A DNA stretch of 64,000 nt, taken from NCBI GenBank assembly GCA_019614645.1, contig JABWDB010000001.1:23491501-23555500 (forward strand). Reading direction: 5' to 3'. A model generated the notes under the pieces. The model saw only the letters and a program-made list of their open reading frames with translations. It was not told the DNA's origin and did not search any database. Made by a program: the position numbers and the translations under genes. The DNA is from Stratiolaelaps scimitus (lineage: Eukaryota > Arthropoda > Arachnida > Mesostigmata > Laelapidae). Shown piece by piece: positions 1 through 12,892 of this stretch (position 1 is the stretch's first letter; every line of letters begins with the position of its first letter).

Positions 1-402
1 AATAAGCTATTAAGACGCGTAATACTGTGTAGGTTACTTATTACCCTCAATAAAACTGCCCTGCTGTTGCGAAAAGTCATGAAAATTTCATCAGTCCTTC
101 CCTGTCGTTACTCGTCGAAGGGCATTTTCTCGTTATCTGTGACGACGATAGGCCGCGCTCACACTCATCCAGTCTTCAGACGGCTGCGCATAACACCGAC
201 CAAACACGAAGCGGGTGTAGGTTCAGTTTAGACGTAAGTGTATATGTGCATGCAAAAGCAATTGACAAGGGCATAATCGTTGCGAGACGGGTGAGCTTAG
301 GAAAATCTAATCACGAGGGCTGAGCCTGTGGTCTAGTGCCCTTTGCAAACACGAATACTTGTATCAGTGGTGTGCAAAGTGGGAATCCGGAAAGCAGCCC
401 AT
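1..402. other. Non-coding sequence, nothing recognised
   Basis: Unique-looking mixed-composition DNA. I see no open frame with recognisable protein character, no RNA gene and no terminal repeat before the first tRNA-like SINE copy begins near position 403. Confidence 0.5.
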
Positions 403-534
403 GTGGCGGCTTGGGCGGTTAAGTCCATGGCTGAAAATAGTCTGAGGCCGCAGGTTCAAGCACAGTGAAGTGACACATCCTTCTGAACCGCGTTTGTATT
501 GCACTCGTGTTGCATTTCGGTGTTAATAAAATAA
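403..534 (+). repeat. tRNA-derived SINE, family A, copy 1
   Basis: This is one of three same-strand copies of a repeat that starts with a tRNA-like module. The copy has the D-arm-like segment GGCTTGGGCGGTTAAGTC, then GGCTGAAAATAG in the anticodon-arm position, then the segment GCCGCAGGTTCAAGC, which fits an RNA polymerase III B box with one change from GGTTCGA. After the module it shares a tail with the copy at 34152: a GTGAC-ACAT segment and a later GTGTTAATAAA. The tRNA fold is imperfect, so this is read as a decayed SINE and not a working tRNA gene. The 3' boundary is approximate. What is seen is the alignment to the other copies; retroposition by LINE machinery is inferred from what is known of SINEs. 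Confidence 0.6.
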
Positions 535-545
535 TGTTAGATAGG

Positions 546-2714
546 AAATCCAGCAGTCTTGAACTTCGATCGTGATGCGTGAATAGAAATGGCAACTCAA
601 AACTTGTTGTTGACCTCGATTGAAATGTTCTGAAACCTAATTTCAGAAGCAATACCCGAAGCAATAATATAGGCGTATGGTCTGTGCAAAAAGAATTCGA
701 CTATAGGCGTTACAGCGAGGAAGTGGAACTATATTTCTTCAGATCAAAGGTAACAAAAGTGGGTTAACTCATATTCTACGAAGCCTGAACATAACCCAGG
801 CTTCGTATTGTGCCTTTCCCCTATGCTGTGCGAAAATTTATAACTGTTCCATTTGAGACATGCGTTCGGGAACCAGATTCTCCGGGCGGTCATGGGTTTA
901 AGGTTATAACTACAAGCTCATGACTCACAATCATAATCAATAAATGTATGATCAGTTTTGACCCACAAGCTTGTCTTACTTATTGCTATGCCGAAAGCCT
1001 CCTTACAATATAGGCTAAGAGAAGACGATGTTAATATATATGTACATATACATTATATATCGTAGAAAATTGTGGATCCACCACAATTCAACATCAAGAG
1101 CTATCCCAGCTGCGGTATTCCTCGTCAGTAATCTTCGATTAAGCTGGAGAGATGATGCATCTGTTCTATTTAGAATCATCTATTCATCTAGTAGACCGCA
1201 GCACAGAGATAAATCAAGAATTGCACACTGCGAAACGTGCATAAGCTCATGGGGAAGAGATGTTGCCAACAAGGAATAATATCCAATTCACGGTGCGTGT
1301 AGGTCTTTGTAGTGGTAGAACGTCGTTGGAAAGCCAGATGCTAGCCATCCTCTTCCTGCTGAGCATACTGAACGAAATGCATTGCAGATCCCACTTTGGT
1401 TAAGGCGACGTTTCGTGGTGTGGTGGTCCGGTGCTATCACATCCAACACTTCCCCGTCCCGGACATGGCCTGGACATGGCCTAAGGTGAACGCGTGTCGA
1501 ACCAAGCACACGCTAAGGCATATGTATCATTTTGGGCCAGTCTAGTACGTCATAGCGACACTTCCATTTGCTTTGTCGAGATCACTTCGATACTTCTAGG
1601 CGATGCAATGAGGGCAGCAGGAAGGGGTCCTGGGTAACGGTGTGGGGATGGGGTTTCGGTCGTCGTATTCTCATGGCGGGCGTGTCTGAAGGGCGAGCGA
1701 GGAGATCTTAGAGCATCTCTCGTTCGTTGCCTTTCCTCCTACCACTTCGAGTGCACAGTCAACATTGACACCACCACCGCCACCGTCACCGAGTGGAAGG
1801 AAACACACATACGAACCACCTGCCCAGCGTCTAGTAGCACTGAGATGAGGAATTGGACGGGTGGGGGCCAGGGATCGGTAAGGGAACGTTGTGTGCGTGA
1901 GTGGAACGAGAACATGGGTTGGGTGGTGGTGTAAGCGGTGCCAAAGGGGGTGAACCAAGTGAGCCAGCCCGAGGCAGAGCTGGCCGCTGGTTGGTGGTGA
2001 GTACCCTCTTGAGTAGGCCATCTCGACGACCAGGGGGAGCAGGCGAAGACTACGGGTATCTGTAGGCCCGCATCTTGCAAGCGGGCACGATGGTTGCCAG
2101 GTGCCACTGAGATAGCCTGTCGCTTGGTGGCTGGAGGCCTAGTCCTCCTCTTCACACTTCGTAGGGTAGCATGCGGGGTAAATCGTTTAGATGTCTCTGT
2201 TATAATTGTTGAAGAAATTGCCACCGACACGAGCTTGCCCACTTGTTATGGATGCTACGAGTAGTATAGCAAGAGAGAAGCCGGCATCATCACGTATTCG
2301 TGAAAAGAGGTGTGCACATTATCGGTGTGCTTAACGTTACATAATGGAGCTCTCGTGGAAGACTGGCACGTTCGAATTACTCTTGTGAGAACTAGTATTA
2401 GGACGATTTATAAGTTGGACAAGATGAACCAACCTATCACTTGAGAGAATCACTCAGTTTGTCCCTTGCCAATATCACCTACAAGTTATTGGATATTTTA
2501 TATATATATATTGATATTATTCAAATTTACACTACAGTGGTATGCATATACTTAAAACACCCCTATATTTCAACAAATCGTTGCAAAGAGGACACATTTG
2601 AGTTATTTATTCTGTATCAGATTAATGGAGGTGTATAATAACATACATATCACAAAGGACAGCGCATATGACGGCGCAAATAGTCTGCTACAATGAAATG
2701 TGTCATTTTTCGGG
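546..2714. other. Gene-poor interval with GC-rich block at 1600-2250
   Basis: Positions 546-1600 are AT-rich and show nothing recognisable. Positions 1600-2250 are richer in G and C with a G-rich plus strand. Two overlapping minus-strand frames (1739-2242 and 1671-2021) are open there in different registers. Overlapping openings of this kind come from compositional bias, and neither protein resembles a known family. The stretch could be a CpG-rich regulatory or leader segment. Confidence 0.4.
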
Positions 2715-3910
2715 TGTGCAAAATGATAAGTCACCCTGAGTTATCGAGTGTTTTCGCTGGGTTGATTCTCGCTTTCTTGTGCTAATTAGTGCCGTGTGAC
2801 ACGCCCTTGCTAATTATAATATAACGTTAAACATTCGGTTTGGCATACAAGCAACGATATTTAGCAGAATCTGGGCGCTGAGCCCTTTCCAGGCCTCCAA
2901 CAACGCCTCTTTTAGTGCTTCCACAAATGTATGATGTTGATTCGAATGCATATACTCGTCGGACATGAATGCCTCAGAGGTTTTCCATCGGGTTGAGGTC
3001 CGGAGAACACGCTGGTCACTCTAGGGTTTTAACTTTGTAACGTTCTAACCACTCACGTGTACTTGCGCTGACATGAATTGTTGGAAAATAATTGGCAGTC
3101 GATGAAATCTGACCTAAACGATAGTAGATTGTCGGTCCACATCGGCTGATAGTCCTCGCTATTCATTCGAGATGAGACGAACGCGAGTGCGAGTTTGCCA
3201 AGCTCCCCAAGCCATGAAGCACGCTCCGCCGAAGCTGCGCTTCAAGAAGTACCGCGAGTCTTTACGTACATTATGCCAATAACCGTTAAACCCATCAATA
3301 TGTAACTTATTCTCGTCACTGAAGACGATCTGAAACAGCATAGTACCTTTTAGATATATGCGCACCCTCAGAATATTATTTAAAAAACGTTGCCCCAATA
3401 TTCACCAATGTCCAGTCTCTGTCCATATTTTTGAGAGCGAAGTTTATTTGGGCAGTCATGTGGCGTTGTTGAAAACGAGATCTTGTTTTCAGTTGTGCCC
3501 GTATGATATGCGGGTAACGCTTGATTGTCCTTAAGACTGCTAATCTATGAACCTGTAGGTTTAACTCTTGCCTACTTGCTTCTCACGTTATGGTCGAATT
3601 CGAGGCCAGTCGACAAATGTGCATGGTAGTTCGCTGGCTGACCTTTCCTAGACGTCCTTTGGACTCATTAGTACCATACGTCGACGGAATGCGTAAATAA
3701 TTTCGCACTACGCAAGTCCTTTTGCCAATTTCGTTGGCAATTGCAGCCAGGGTCTTTCCTGCTCGGTGTAAAGCAGTAATAACCGCTTTCTCCATATCAG
3801 CCAGGCTCGAAGCGTGTCCCATGGCTACAGTACAGCGTAAATGCCCAAAACAAAGTGAATAAAATCAGCGAAAACACTCGATAACTGAGGGTGACTTATC
3901 ATTTTGCACA
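2715..3910 (-). mobile_element. Tc1-like DNA transposon, inactive
   Basis: The element is bounded by terminal inverted repeats of 45 bp at 2715-2759 and 3866-3910. They match at 44 of 45 positions, and weaker similarity continues inward for about 25 bp more. Between them lies the wreck of a minus-strand transposase. The total length of 1196 bp is short for a Tc1 element (usually 1.3-1.7 kb), so some internal deletion is likely. A flanking TA duplication, expected for this family, is not evident at either outer edge, which fits an old insertion or decayed ends. The well-kept ends mean it could once have been mobilised in trans. Family assignment rests on the transposase motifs described in the next entry. 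Confidence 0.85.
2890..3822 (-). pseudogene. Tc1-family transposase pseudogene
   Basis: Translated on the minus strand in pieces, this matches the Tc1 transposase order. It begins with an N-terminal helix-turn-helix at 3822-3583, starting MGHASSLADMEKAVITALHR with AGKTLAAIANEIGKR in the recognition-helix region. Next comes the catalytic-domain segment beginning VFSDENKLHIDG at about 3398-3159 (residues 26-37 of that piece), which carries the first catalytic Asp, followed by YWHNVRKD and WGAW. Further downstream FQQ-containing sequence marks the second catalytic block, but its Asp is not preserved in the readable frame. PACSPDLNPMENL then appears at about 2978-3015. Stops and at least two frame changes break the gene, so it cannot make active protein. 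In the family this enzyme cuts and pastes the element at TA sites in the nucleus. Confidence 0.85.
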
Positions 3911-6900
3911 TTACGTTCAGCTTAGAAGACCACTTAGAGACGCACCCGTCAAGCTGCTGATCATGACGGTATACAGTCCCATGCAATTCAAAATAACAGA
4001 TCCCCTGCCATACAATTTTGCATATTTTAAATAACACCAGATTTACATCCGGTGTTAACTAAGACATTCTTTATAATCAAATGTACACATATCTCTAGAA
4101 AATTTTAATTTTTACAAAAAATGAATTTGCCCTCCCGAAAAGGAGTGTGCCAAAAAGCAAACAGGTGCAAGAGATAAGGTATGAGAGTTCGTTTGTTTTG
4201 TGCTGTCGACCTCCAACTAGCGATCGCATTTAAAGACCTTATCCACACGTTTTCAGCACTGGACTTCCTCCTATGCTATCTCATGAATTCGTTGACACAA
4301 AAAAATCCTCTGGATCCGGCTAACCCTCAGCCCTACCGTTAAACCTTCCTCCGATTTATCCGTATTCGTGATATTGCTACGAGAAATATCGGCATATAAG
4401 GAAAATCCTCGCCTTCCTGAGGCCACGGCAGGATTGGAACATGAGACCTGGGGTATGTCCTTCTACCGGCCTAATATTTATCCAAGCTGTGTTTCTTGCT
4501 ATGGCAAAGTCGTCGATTCGATCTTCATGGCGACACTGGAGGACATTTGTTGACATTGTAGACGTGTATGTAGAAATGATCCTAGCGGCCGTAGGCGTTC
4601 CGGAGGGATCCTGCGAAACGTGTACGATATTTTTGGTGAACGGTAGATGAAAGGTATTTGGGAAATGCATATGTTAACAAGGTTCTGAATCCTTTATTGG
4701 TTGCCACTATAAACATCGAGCTGGGAAATTTGTTATATTATTATTACCAGTGTCCCAAGAGATACATTTGGGAGGTATCTTCCGTCTGAGAAGCGGGAAA
4801 GATTGGATGGATACACTTCGTCTATCTCAAGGCCGTGTCCTCTGTATGTTTAGAGTCTCGACCCACATGGAGAGAAATCAATATAATGTTGTTTTACTCG
4901 GTATCTAACCCTTCAAATCGTTTTTGAAAACCTCAATAACATTGGCCCACGACTGCTCTGTTTTGAGGGTTTAGCCTCAACATGAATTATTATAGCAGAG
5001 CGTCGTTTGAAAGAAGAACACCGAATCTTTCGAATATCTGTTTGCCACTATGTCACTGCCCCTTCATTGTTTGTGTTCCTCTGTTCATGTCATGCAAGGA
5101 GCTAACGCAAATAAAGTGCTATATTTATTGTTACATAGATATTCCTTTGTCACGTACACAAAATGTATCAGCTAAATGTTCCTCTACTCCACATCAGGGG
5201 AAATAATACCATCTGGTTGGTGTCCACCGCACCATTCATTGATCTCTGAGCGAGAATATGCTCACGCGAGAATGCTCATTGCTCGGCGTGATATTACCCA
5301 GTGCGAAGGCCTCCACTGAGTGGAAACACGTGACGATGTGTTCGGCGTGTCCACTGTCAAATGAATGTCGCGTTAGTTGAGCGATTCGCTTGCTAACGGC
5401 AACGCATCTTCGGATGCTAAAACGTGACTTCCTCAACCGTCAGCATCAAGCAACTAACTACACGCACAAACACATGCATCTAAGTCGTCTCGTGTATCTG
5501 ATGATTCGCGCTTTTAGCTGTGGGCGAAAATAGCCAGACATTTGGACATTTGGCATAGTCAGCTTGCAATTAAAGCCATTTCCGATGACATGATATGCGT
5601 TGAGTAATGGTATACATGGTAAGCAATGACAGCCGTTCAACGCAAAGCCATGCTATACTCTCATTACGATTCTGAGGAAATTCGGTGATATGTTGCATAG
5701 GCTATTCTGGGGGACATAAATGTGGTGTTCAGTTATTGTGTAGGGATGATGATAAAAGGCAATCTTCCCGCCATTAGCTATCTTTTCATCTGTATCGAGA
5801 ATACTGTAACACGTTCGTCGTTCGATGGCAGACGAAGTCGTTCTCTGGTTTCTCAGATCTCGATAGCCATTTGGCTACGACAGAAGCGTGTCAATTGTGT
5901 GTCTCGAAAATTCGTTTTGGGTGAACAGTTCAGCGTTCTTGTATTGGCTTGCCTTTCTTATCGTATGCGACGTAATGCAAACTTAATATTACTTCTCTCT
6001 CAGATCTTTGTATAAGGCCACTATTCGATGTTCGTGTTTAATCATAGCTATCTCTCGACGTCAGCAGGTACAACGAGAATCCAGTTTACAAAAAAAATCA
6101 GCTAATGTAGCAACCTGCCCCTTTCTTCAAAGGTTTGCCGATGTAAGTTTTTGGGACAGCCTTTCAGCGAATGCCATTAAAAACAAACTGCCCTGATCCA
6201 TTATCGAATCTTAAACAGAAATTTATCATTTTGACGCACTCGTAGCATTGCATGAACGTATTTTATTCAACGTATTTTATTTAAGCACTCATGAGGAACC
6301 TACAAGTACGCCACAGGTATTGGCTAAGGAGATACTGACGATTTGGGTTTCAAGTGCCAACCAGCTCCGTCTACCCAAGCACTCGGAGTTAGCACCTCCC
6401 GTTTTACTGCTCACTGAGCTGACCCTGCATTCCTCCGCGCACTATTCTCGGAAGCCATTTCCTTAAGCTGCGCTTGAAGTCGGGCCCACACGCGAGAATC
6501 ACGAAGTTAAGCCTTAATTGCCACTTAAGCACAATGATGAAATTTAAGCAATTGAGTGGCGATTATCGACGCACCACTGGGAAAGCACTCTTTACCAAAA
6601 TAGTGGCCAAAATCAGTCTTGGATAGGACCTGCTCGAGAAGCTGAGCACACAGTGGACTGTGAACAGGGTCACTATGGGGGAGTCGAACGGCAAAGGAAA
6701 GCAACAAGGGGCTACACACCTGGTCGTCGCCACCTGCTCGCTCGAATCTACGTCAATTCTTCGAGCGTTAAATTAGATTTCAGCTATTGGCAGTGTGCCG
6801 TGAATTGGACGCAGATACGGCGCACTACGCTGCTCTCTGGCGTTCGATTGCAGTCGATTTTCACATCATGTACGTCTGACTTGTTTGCTTGTCTGCCTTT

Positions 6901-7608
6901 GTTGATAGCTGCTCCTTTGAAGTCTAGATAAAAACGACTATGTAAGCGACGTGACTGTACGAAATTTGTTTTCTATGACGTTGGGGCTGTAACTAGACCT
7001 GCTGAATTGCTACTAGGGTTGCACTCAATAAACCAAAATCTTCAACAATCTTACTCATTCCTTCCATCTAGTGCAGCTCAAAGAGTTCCTTGTGTAGTCG
7101 AACTCAAGTCCCGTGTGCTTTTCTTAACTAAACTTGGCTAACAAATACTTCTTACAATCATAATATAACAGCTATAAGTGAATATAATATAGACCTAATA
7201 GCTGAAAAGAGATACACCGGGACAGTACCCTGTAATGAACCCTCGAATGTTGCAAACCGAGGGAAAAAGGATGAGTTTTGGGTCGCCCCTAAGAGCGCGA
7301 TGTTAATTTTCCTTACACCTGCAAAATTTTACGTTCGTCCTTTTAAAGATGCAGCTACCAGCCTTTGACACTGTAGACCCTGTGGGGACTCCGTAATCCG
7401 CTCACCAGGCCTGTTTCTGATGTCCGGTACAGGTCTATGTAGAAATTTGAATGAAAACCATAAACTTTGATTTACTGAAGCTGACGCGTGCATTGTGCTT
7501 TAACATCTTAGCGCCTTAACCTCATATGACACCACTCGGTCAGCCTCGAAACTCTCTCATCACCAACACAAGATCCTCGCTGTTGTCGTTCCCTTTCTCC
7601 CCCAAGTT

Positions 7609-7634
7609 TCTCTCTCTCTCTCTTTCTTTCTCTT
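7609..7634. repeat. (CT)n microsatellite
   Basis: A run of CT dinucleotides interrupted by TTTC units. It sits inside a GC-richer stretch that resembles the other GA/CT islands of the window. Confidence 0.85.
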
Positions 7635-9011
7635 TTGCTGTTTTCTTTCAGTAGACCTGAATGAAACGTTTCCCAGCTGGCAATCTCAGGACGTAAGGCT
7701 AAACAAAAACAGGCACATCTATTCACCCATGAAGAAGAGCACCAACGGGCGGACGAATCACCCACGGACGAGATGCCATGTCACAGGCGTGCGAGGAATG
7801 AGGCGCTTACACTGCTCCCGCTACCGAGTGGTACCCGTGGATGATCCTTCCCTCGAATGGAGGTCCCTGACGCAAATGAAAATGGCTTTTCTGCCTTATA
7901 CAGAACAACGCCACCAACCGTCCTCCCTGCTGTTATTTTTTTTCCGATGACCATGTATGGGGGCACACGTCGAGCGCCGAGGCCACGACGTCGGTTCGCA
8001 TGGGGATATGAGCAACAGTGTGGCTAAGACTACCACCATGAAAGCATCCATATAGATATACACACACACATAAGCACACTTACACTCAACTTGTTGTCGC
8101 AGTCCCTCTACGATGGTCCAACAACTCCCTGTCGTCACAGCGTCTCGCAGCTCGAAATATCGCTCCCGCTGTGCGACTCTTGCAGATCTGATCAACGACT
8201 TCGTTGTGCAGTTCCGACGTGGCCCGCAGGCGAAGCGTATTCACTACGAACGAAGATCCAGGGGCAGCTACATCGCGTGTATGAAGCAGAGCGAATGAGA
8301 GAGCCCGCACAGGAGGACGAATGCACAAATCCAAGCGTGGGAGAAATAAGACAAACAAGTGGTCAGATGTTGATCACCGTGGGGTAAGAGTGATAAAACG
8401 GACACCGTTCTGCTCAGGCCGTGTGGTTGTGACTTGAAATACGGATCCCTTTTCGCACCTCCGTTTCGAACAACACACACCCACAGCATAGAACAAAATG
8501 ACAAGGAATGAAACGAGATGAAGAATAAACGCTGCGGCAGACATCATTGCTGTTGTTGAGTGTTTCGGAGGAAACTACGGAGAAAATATAAGATCAGATC
8601 CTATATGGCTTATAATAAAAATGTTTGTACTTGTCAAACGCGTTTGTTGGAGATCGTACTTGTTTTGACTGTTGTCCATGCCTCTTATACGTGATACAAG
8701 CTATTTCGAGCTCGTAGATAACGATGATTCGTATCTAGAATATGTATTTTGTAAGGAAAGCCGTCCAAAACCATTTATTTCCAACCAATGTCCATACGTT
8801 CGCCTGATCCCGCTGCGGATAACTTTGGGTAACCACCGGTTTCGAATACATCTTGACTGAGGTGTGTGTCAGCTGATATTAAGATCTCAAATAATTTGAC
8901 AAAATTAACTACACTTAGTTGGGTACCACTTAGACTGTCACCTCATTGTGAGTGCGGCACCGTAGCCACGCGCCGGCGTGATAGCCATATTTACGAATAA
9001 TACAGATAGGT

Positions 9012-9044
9012 CCGGGCTTAGATCTATCATAGATCTAAGCCCGG
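9012..9044. repeat. Perfect 33-nt palindrome
   Basis: Two 16-base arms, CCGGGCTTAGATCTAT and its exact reverse complement, face each other across a single C at 9028. No coding role is visible. It could extrude as a cruciform or be the junction of a small inverted duplication. Confidence 0.9.
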
Positions 9045-10027
9045 TGTTAGACATGACAACAAACAATAATATAAAATAATACTTCAACTTGTTCTTTGAA
9101 AAAAGATATACCATTATTACATAGCACAAAAACAAACTATTATATTCTATGATAGTTGTATAATAGTTGGAATTTGCCAAGCCCTGTTGCTCGTCTTGAT
9201 TGTACCAAAGACAACCTACTGATGAGAATGACATGCTGCCTTTCCGAGGTTCAACGGAAAGAGCTCCCTCTGGGCTATCCGCCATGGTGATCCACACGGC
9301 GGATTAACATACCGCTATATCTCTGTACATATGTTTTTCGTATGCCTTCTGTGTCCACAGGCGCTCAGCCCTTCGTCGATATTTTTTACAAGCTTTTGTG
9401 ACAGATCTCAGACGAGTACTGTTGAGTTTCTACTTGTTCTTCTATCACGAATTACTACTGCTACTATTGCTTTCCTTATTTACTAATATAATAATACAAA
9501 CACGTTTGTGTAAGTACATCGACACCCCCTGCAAAGCGTCTTTGTACGCATGCAGCAACATGTACCGCTGAGGCACCATGTATCGCGCGTTGTATTGGCG
9601 AGCGTTCAGTCCGCCATGCACCCCGTTATTGTTGATATGCTGCAAGCAAGTTTCGGAGGACGAGTCACAAAATGGAATGTTTGGGCTTTTGGAGGCGATT
9701 CGCTTGCCCGGACACCCGACGTCCGGAAGGAGGATGCAATAGAGCAAAAACTATTTTGCATAGATATTATTTATGAGAAGAAGCTATAGCTATAGTCGGG
9801 ACGGCCGGCGGCTACGGGTCCGCGTTTCGCAAAAGAAGCAGAAGAAGAGAAGTGCCGGCCACTCCTGCCTATGGCCCAATGGGGGAGTGGCTCACTCGAA
9901 CGAAGATGTCTCCCTGGGGGGCCGTGCAAGTCGAGAGTCCCCCGTATCAACCCCCCCCCCGCTCGGGCCCGGCCCGAACTCGAACGCCAGCGAAGAAACC
10001 ACCCAGAAGCGAAGCACATACAGAAAG

Positions 10028-10047
10028 TGAGAGAGAGAGAGAGAGAC
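10028..10047. repeat. (GA)n microsatellite
   Basis: About ten GA units at the end of a CpG-rich island (9780-10050). The same island has a run of C residues at about 9949-9960. Confidence 0.9.
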
Positions 10048-10919
10048 AGAGCGATGGAAACAACATCGCAGCTATGCAGTCTTCGCACATGTGGACCCGC
10101 AGTGCGAGCCGCTTTCTCTCATTTTAGCGAGCAACTGCCACTGGTTCGAGCATGGATGGCCACGACGAGGGGTTTTCTTATTTCTCCTTGCCTTCCAATA
10201 TTGTGTTAACTATTGTCTCTGCTACGCGGGATTGCTTGTGGTTGTGACGTTGACAGCAGACGGATGCGTAATTTCGAATACCGGGTTCGTTCCATAGACG
10301 TTCCGGTAATAAGATTAACCCAGTGACGAACATCGAATGTCGGTATAGATCAGGCCAACTAATAAAAATAGGAATCCACAACTGATGCTAAAATCGGGTG
10401 ACGACAGTGGTTCTGGGCAGGTGGGCGGCTAAATGCGACATCATTTATATGCTTACACACCTCATTGTTAATATGCTATGCTAAGTACGCTGCACAAAAC
10501 GTTCATATTTAGAACGATTCATCTTGTTCACGTTATCTCACAGTTTATCGGTGTTCGTTGACTTTAGCGTGTGTCCTCTGCGCTCAAAATTAACGCATGT
10601 AATAAAAGGCATTATATAGGAACACAACAGAGCAGAATTCTCGGATCACTCTTACTGAGATGATCAGTATCTGCAACAACGCCAATTGGATAAGATAGGT
10701 CGCTTGAATGCCTCGGGCTATTCACTAGCTTATCACTATTGCTGAACTTCAGCATGCACAATATAAGGCCTTCAACCAATTCCGCTTGCCACAAATCGGA
10801 ATACCCACATATATTGGATTTTTTATGAGGCAGCTTTTGCGATCAATAAATGAACAACAACACACAGGCAAACCTCAGCAGTGACAGGTGATTCAATACA
10901 GACATGCATATCATACGTG

Positions 10920-11025
10920 CCCGCAGTGGCTTGGGCGTCTAAGTCTCTGCCTGTAAAAAAACCGGGGCCCGCAGGCTTCGAGCCATTCAACATGACTGAT
11001 TAAACAATGGAAATCATAATACAAT
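10920..11025 (+). repeat. tRNA-derived SINE, family A, copy 2
   Basis: This aligns with copies at 403 and 34152: CGCAGTGGCTTGGGCGTCTA (D-arm/A-box region), AAGTCTCTGCCTGTAAA, an A-run, then GGCCCGCAGGCTTCGAGCC (B-box region, with one base changed inside GGTTCGA). A diverged tail with ATGACTGATTAAAC corresponds to the tails of the other copies. The B-box change and the long A-run in the anticodon loop show that it is not a functional tRNA. The 3' end is approximate. Confidence 0.6.
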
Positions 11026-12351
11026 CGAACATATCACCACACAACGGTTATTCACGAACTGCCTTCACGCCTTCTGTGGCAGCACCGTCAGTCACACGTG
11101 AAGGGATGATATCCCAAAGATATCGCGATCAGATGTGAGGCGAGGAGTCACCCATACGGCACGATTGAATTACGTTTCGTTACTTTGTTCAGTGAGGATG
11201 AACAGATGAGTGGACCGTGCTTTGTTTATGCACGACGGTGAGCTTTAACGCTGGTACCGTGAATAAAGACAGCAACAATGTCGAAAGTGTAGCAGTAGAA
11301 ATTTCGGGGAAAACAGCTCCCCTCAAACCGAACTCGTTTCGCAGTCCACTTGACAACATTGGGTAGTGTTTAGCACTTGCACACGCAAATTACCATTGGG
11401 CACGATATCCGCCGGCATCTCGATGGGTAGCCCGACACTATTTTTATCACGAGCATCACGCTGAAAGGATTAATGCCTATACAGATCTATTGACATACGA
11501 GTCGAAAGTAACTCAGGGCTCAATCTCAGAAGTCGTCCACTGAGTAGAATCATCTGAACTTACTCTGACAGGTCCCTCCACAGTGTCAACTCGCACGAAG
11601 CACTGCTGACACGGAAGTTGAATAGATCTTGTTTTGACGACGAAACTTTTAGGTATATTAACATCTATTGTCTGGAAAGAAGTTACAAAGGCGGAACACA
11701 ACTGGCCGCTACTAAATTGGCCCCTATCATTTGCTACCTGCTTAGTTTCCTGTTAAAAGAGAAAATAAATATTTGCCCAGCCGCACTCATTAAATTCCCA
11801 TTGGCAAACACGCCCTATCAACAATCTGCATATATACGAGATCCTGTGCTTCAACAAAGTCAACCGCGATCTATAGTGATCCGCTCGCATACAGTGGCCC
11901 TTTGACGAGGAGAATATCTCTATTTGAGAAATTTCGTACATTTGTAAAATAATAAAGCGAGAATTGGGCTTCATCCAATTTAAAATTACTAATCGTTTCT
12001 TCTGACACAGGAATCCCGGACATTTCGGTGTGAGAATTGTAGTTACTGTGCATCATTTACGATTTTAAGTAGACCCCCATTAACACAGGTTAATGATTTT
12101 GGATTTTTATTGCGACAAATCTATTTGGCCAAGTGGACTGATGATGTATTTGGACTTTTCACTACATATTTTAGCAGGATCGACACACGTGTAATACTTA
12201 TGGATTCAAGAATCGAGATGATCACTCTGATTCATCTTCTCTGGGTAACAATAGCAAAAGGATTTGCATGTCGCACGATCCATGATTCGTTATCTCATAG
12301 TCAGAACCTGGTTACAGAAATGATTTCTTTGTGCGGAAGCAGTTCGTAGTG

Positions 12352-12360
12352 CATATATAC

Positions 12361-12395
<35 letters not shown>
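12352..12395. repeat. (TA)n microsatellite
   Basis: A nearly uninterrupted TA run of about 34 bp (12362-12395), preceded by a short TA/TAC segment. Confidence 0.95.
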
Positions 12396-12396
<1 letters not shown>

Positions 12397-12874
12397 GGGT
12401 CGAAAGCCAAATATAGCCAACATTTTCATTACCCTGCACATGTGCACATATTATCCTCATTGGATAGGGATTACCAAAAAAAATAATAATATAAAATTCG
12501 CTAGCCCCAAAAGCGTATATATAAATAGCTGTTATATTGTATATGCAAAATCTGGACAAGATCAAGTGCATTTCTCCACGAGGAAATGTGAGGGACTTTT
12601 CAGCAAAATAGGCCCTTTTGTCCATTGGTCCTTCAGCCCCGTACAATACATCCGAACATCAACACATCTCATGAACACGAACGGTGGGTCCTGCAGGCCA
12701 GTCACCAATTATCTAGAAACCGTAGTCGTGAGAGGCGACGCTGGGAGGAGCAGCCGGTCGTGGGGAAACATAAAAAGGGAGAGGGAATGAGAAGGTTCGT
12801 TTAATGAATGAACAATGTCTATTAGTATGGTATTCAATATCCGCGCACCCGTCTCCCATGAGCCCCGCGTTTGC

Positions 12875-12892
12875 CGCTGCTGCTGCTGCTGC
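12875..12892. repeat. (CTG)n trinucleotide repeat
   Basis: About six CTG units within a CpG-rich island. Read in different frames the run gives poly-Ala, poly-Cys or poly-Leu, which explains the overlapping open frames on both strands here. Confidence 0.9.

Larger units (their letters stand above)
3911..10919. other. Gene-poor interval
   Basis: Mixed-composition DNA with many short unrelated open frames. Items seen inside it are a possible tRNA-like segment near 4410-4490 (minus strand, weak), a CT tract at 7609-7634, a GC-richer stretch at about 7500-8500, a perfect palindrome at 9012-9044, and a GC-rich, C-run and GA-repeat island at about 9780-10050. None of the frames between 60 and 119 codons shows a family motif. 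No splice-bounded exon series could be supported. Confidence 0.4.

Noticed and set aside
1671..2242. Two overlapping minus-strand frames of 116 and 167 codons
   Set aside because: They occupy the same bases in different registers and have Ser/Pro/Arg-rich compositions typical of GC-rich chance openings. No domain is recognisable.
4410..4490. Possible minus-strand tRNA-like segment with GTTCCAATCCTG
   Set aside because: The B-box match is poor and no A box at the right spacing could be agreed on. Similarity to family A is too weak to list as a copy.
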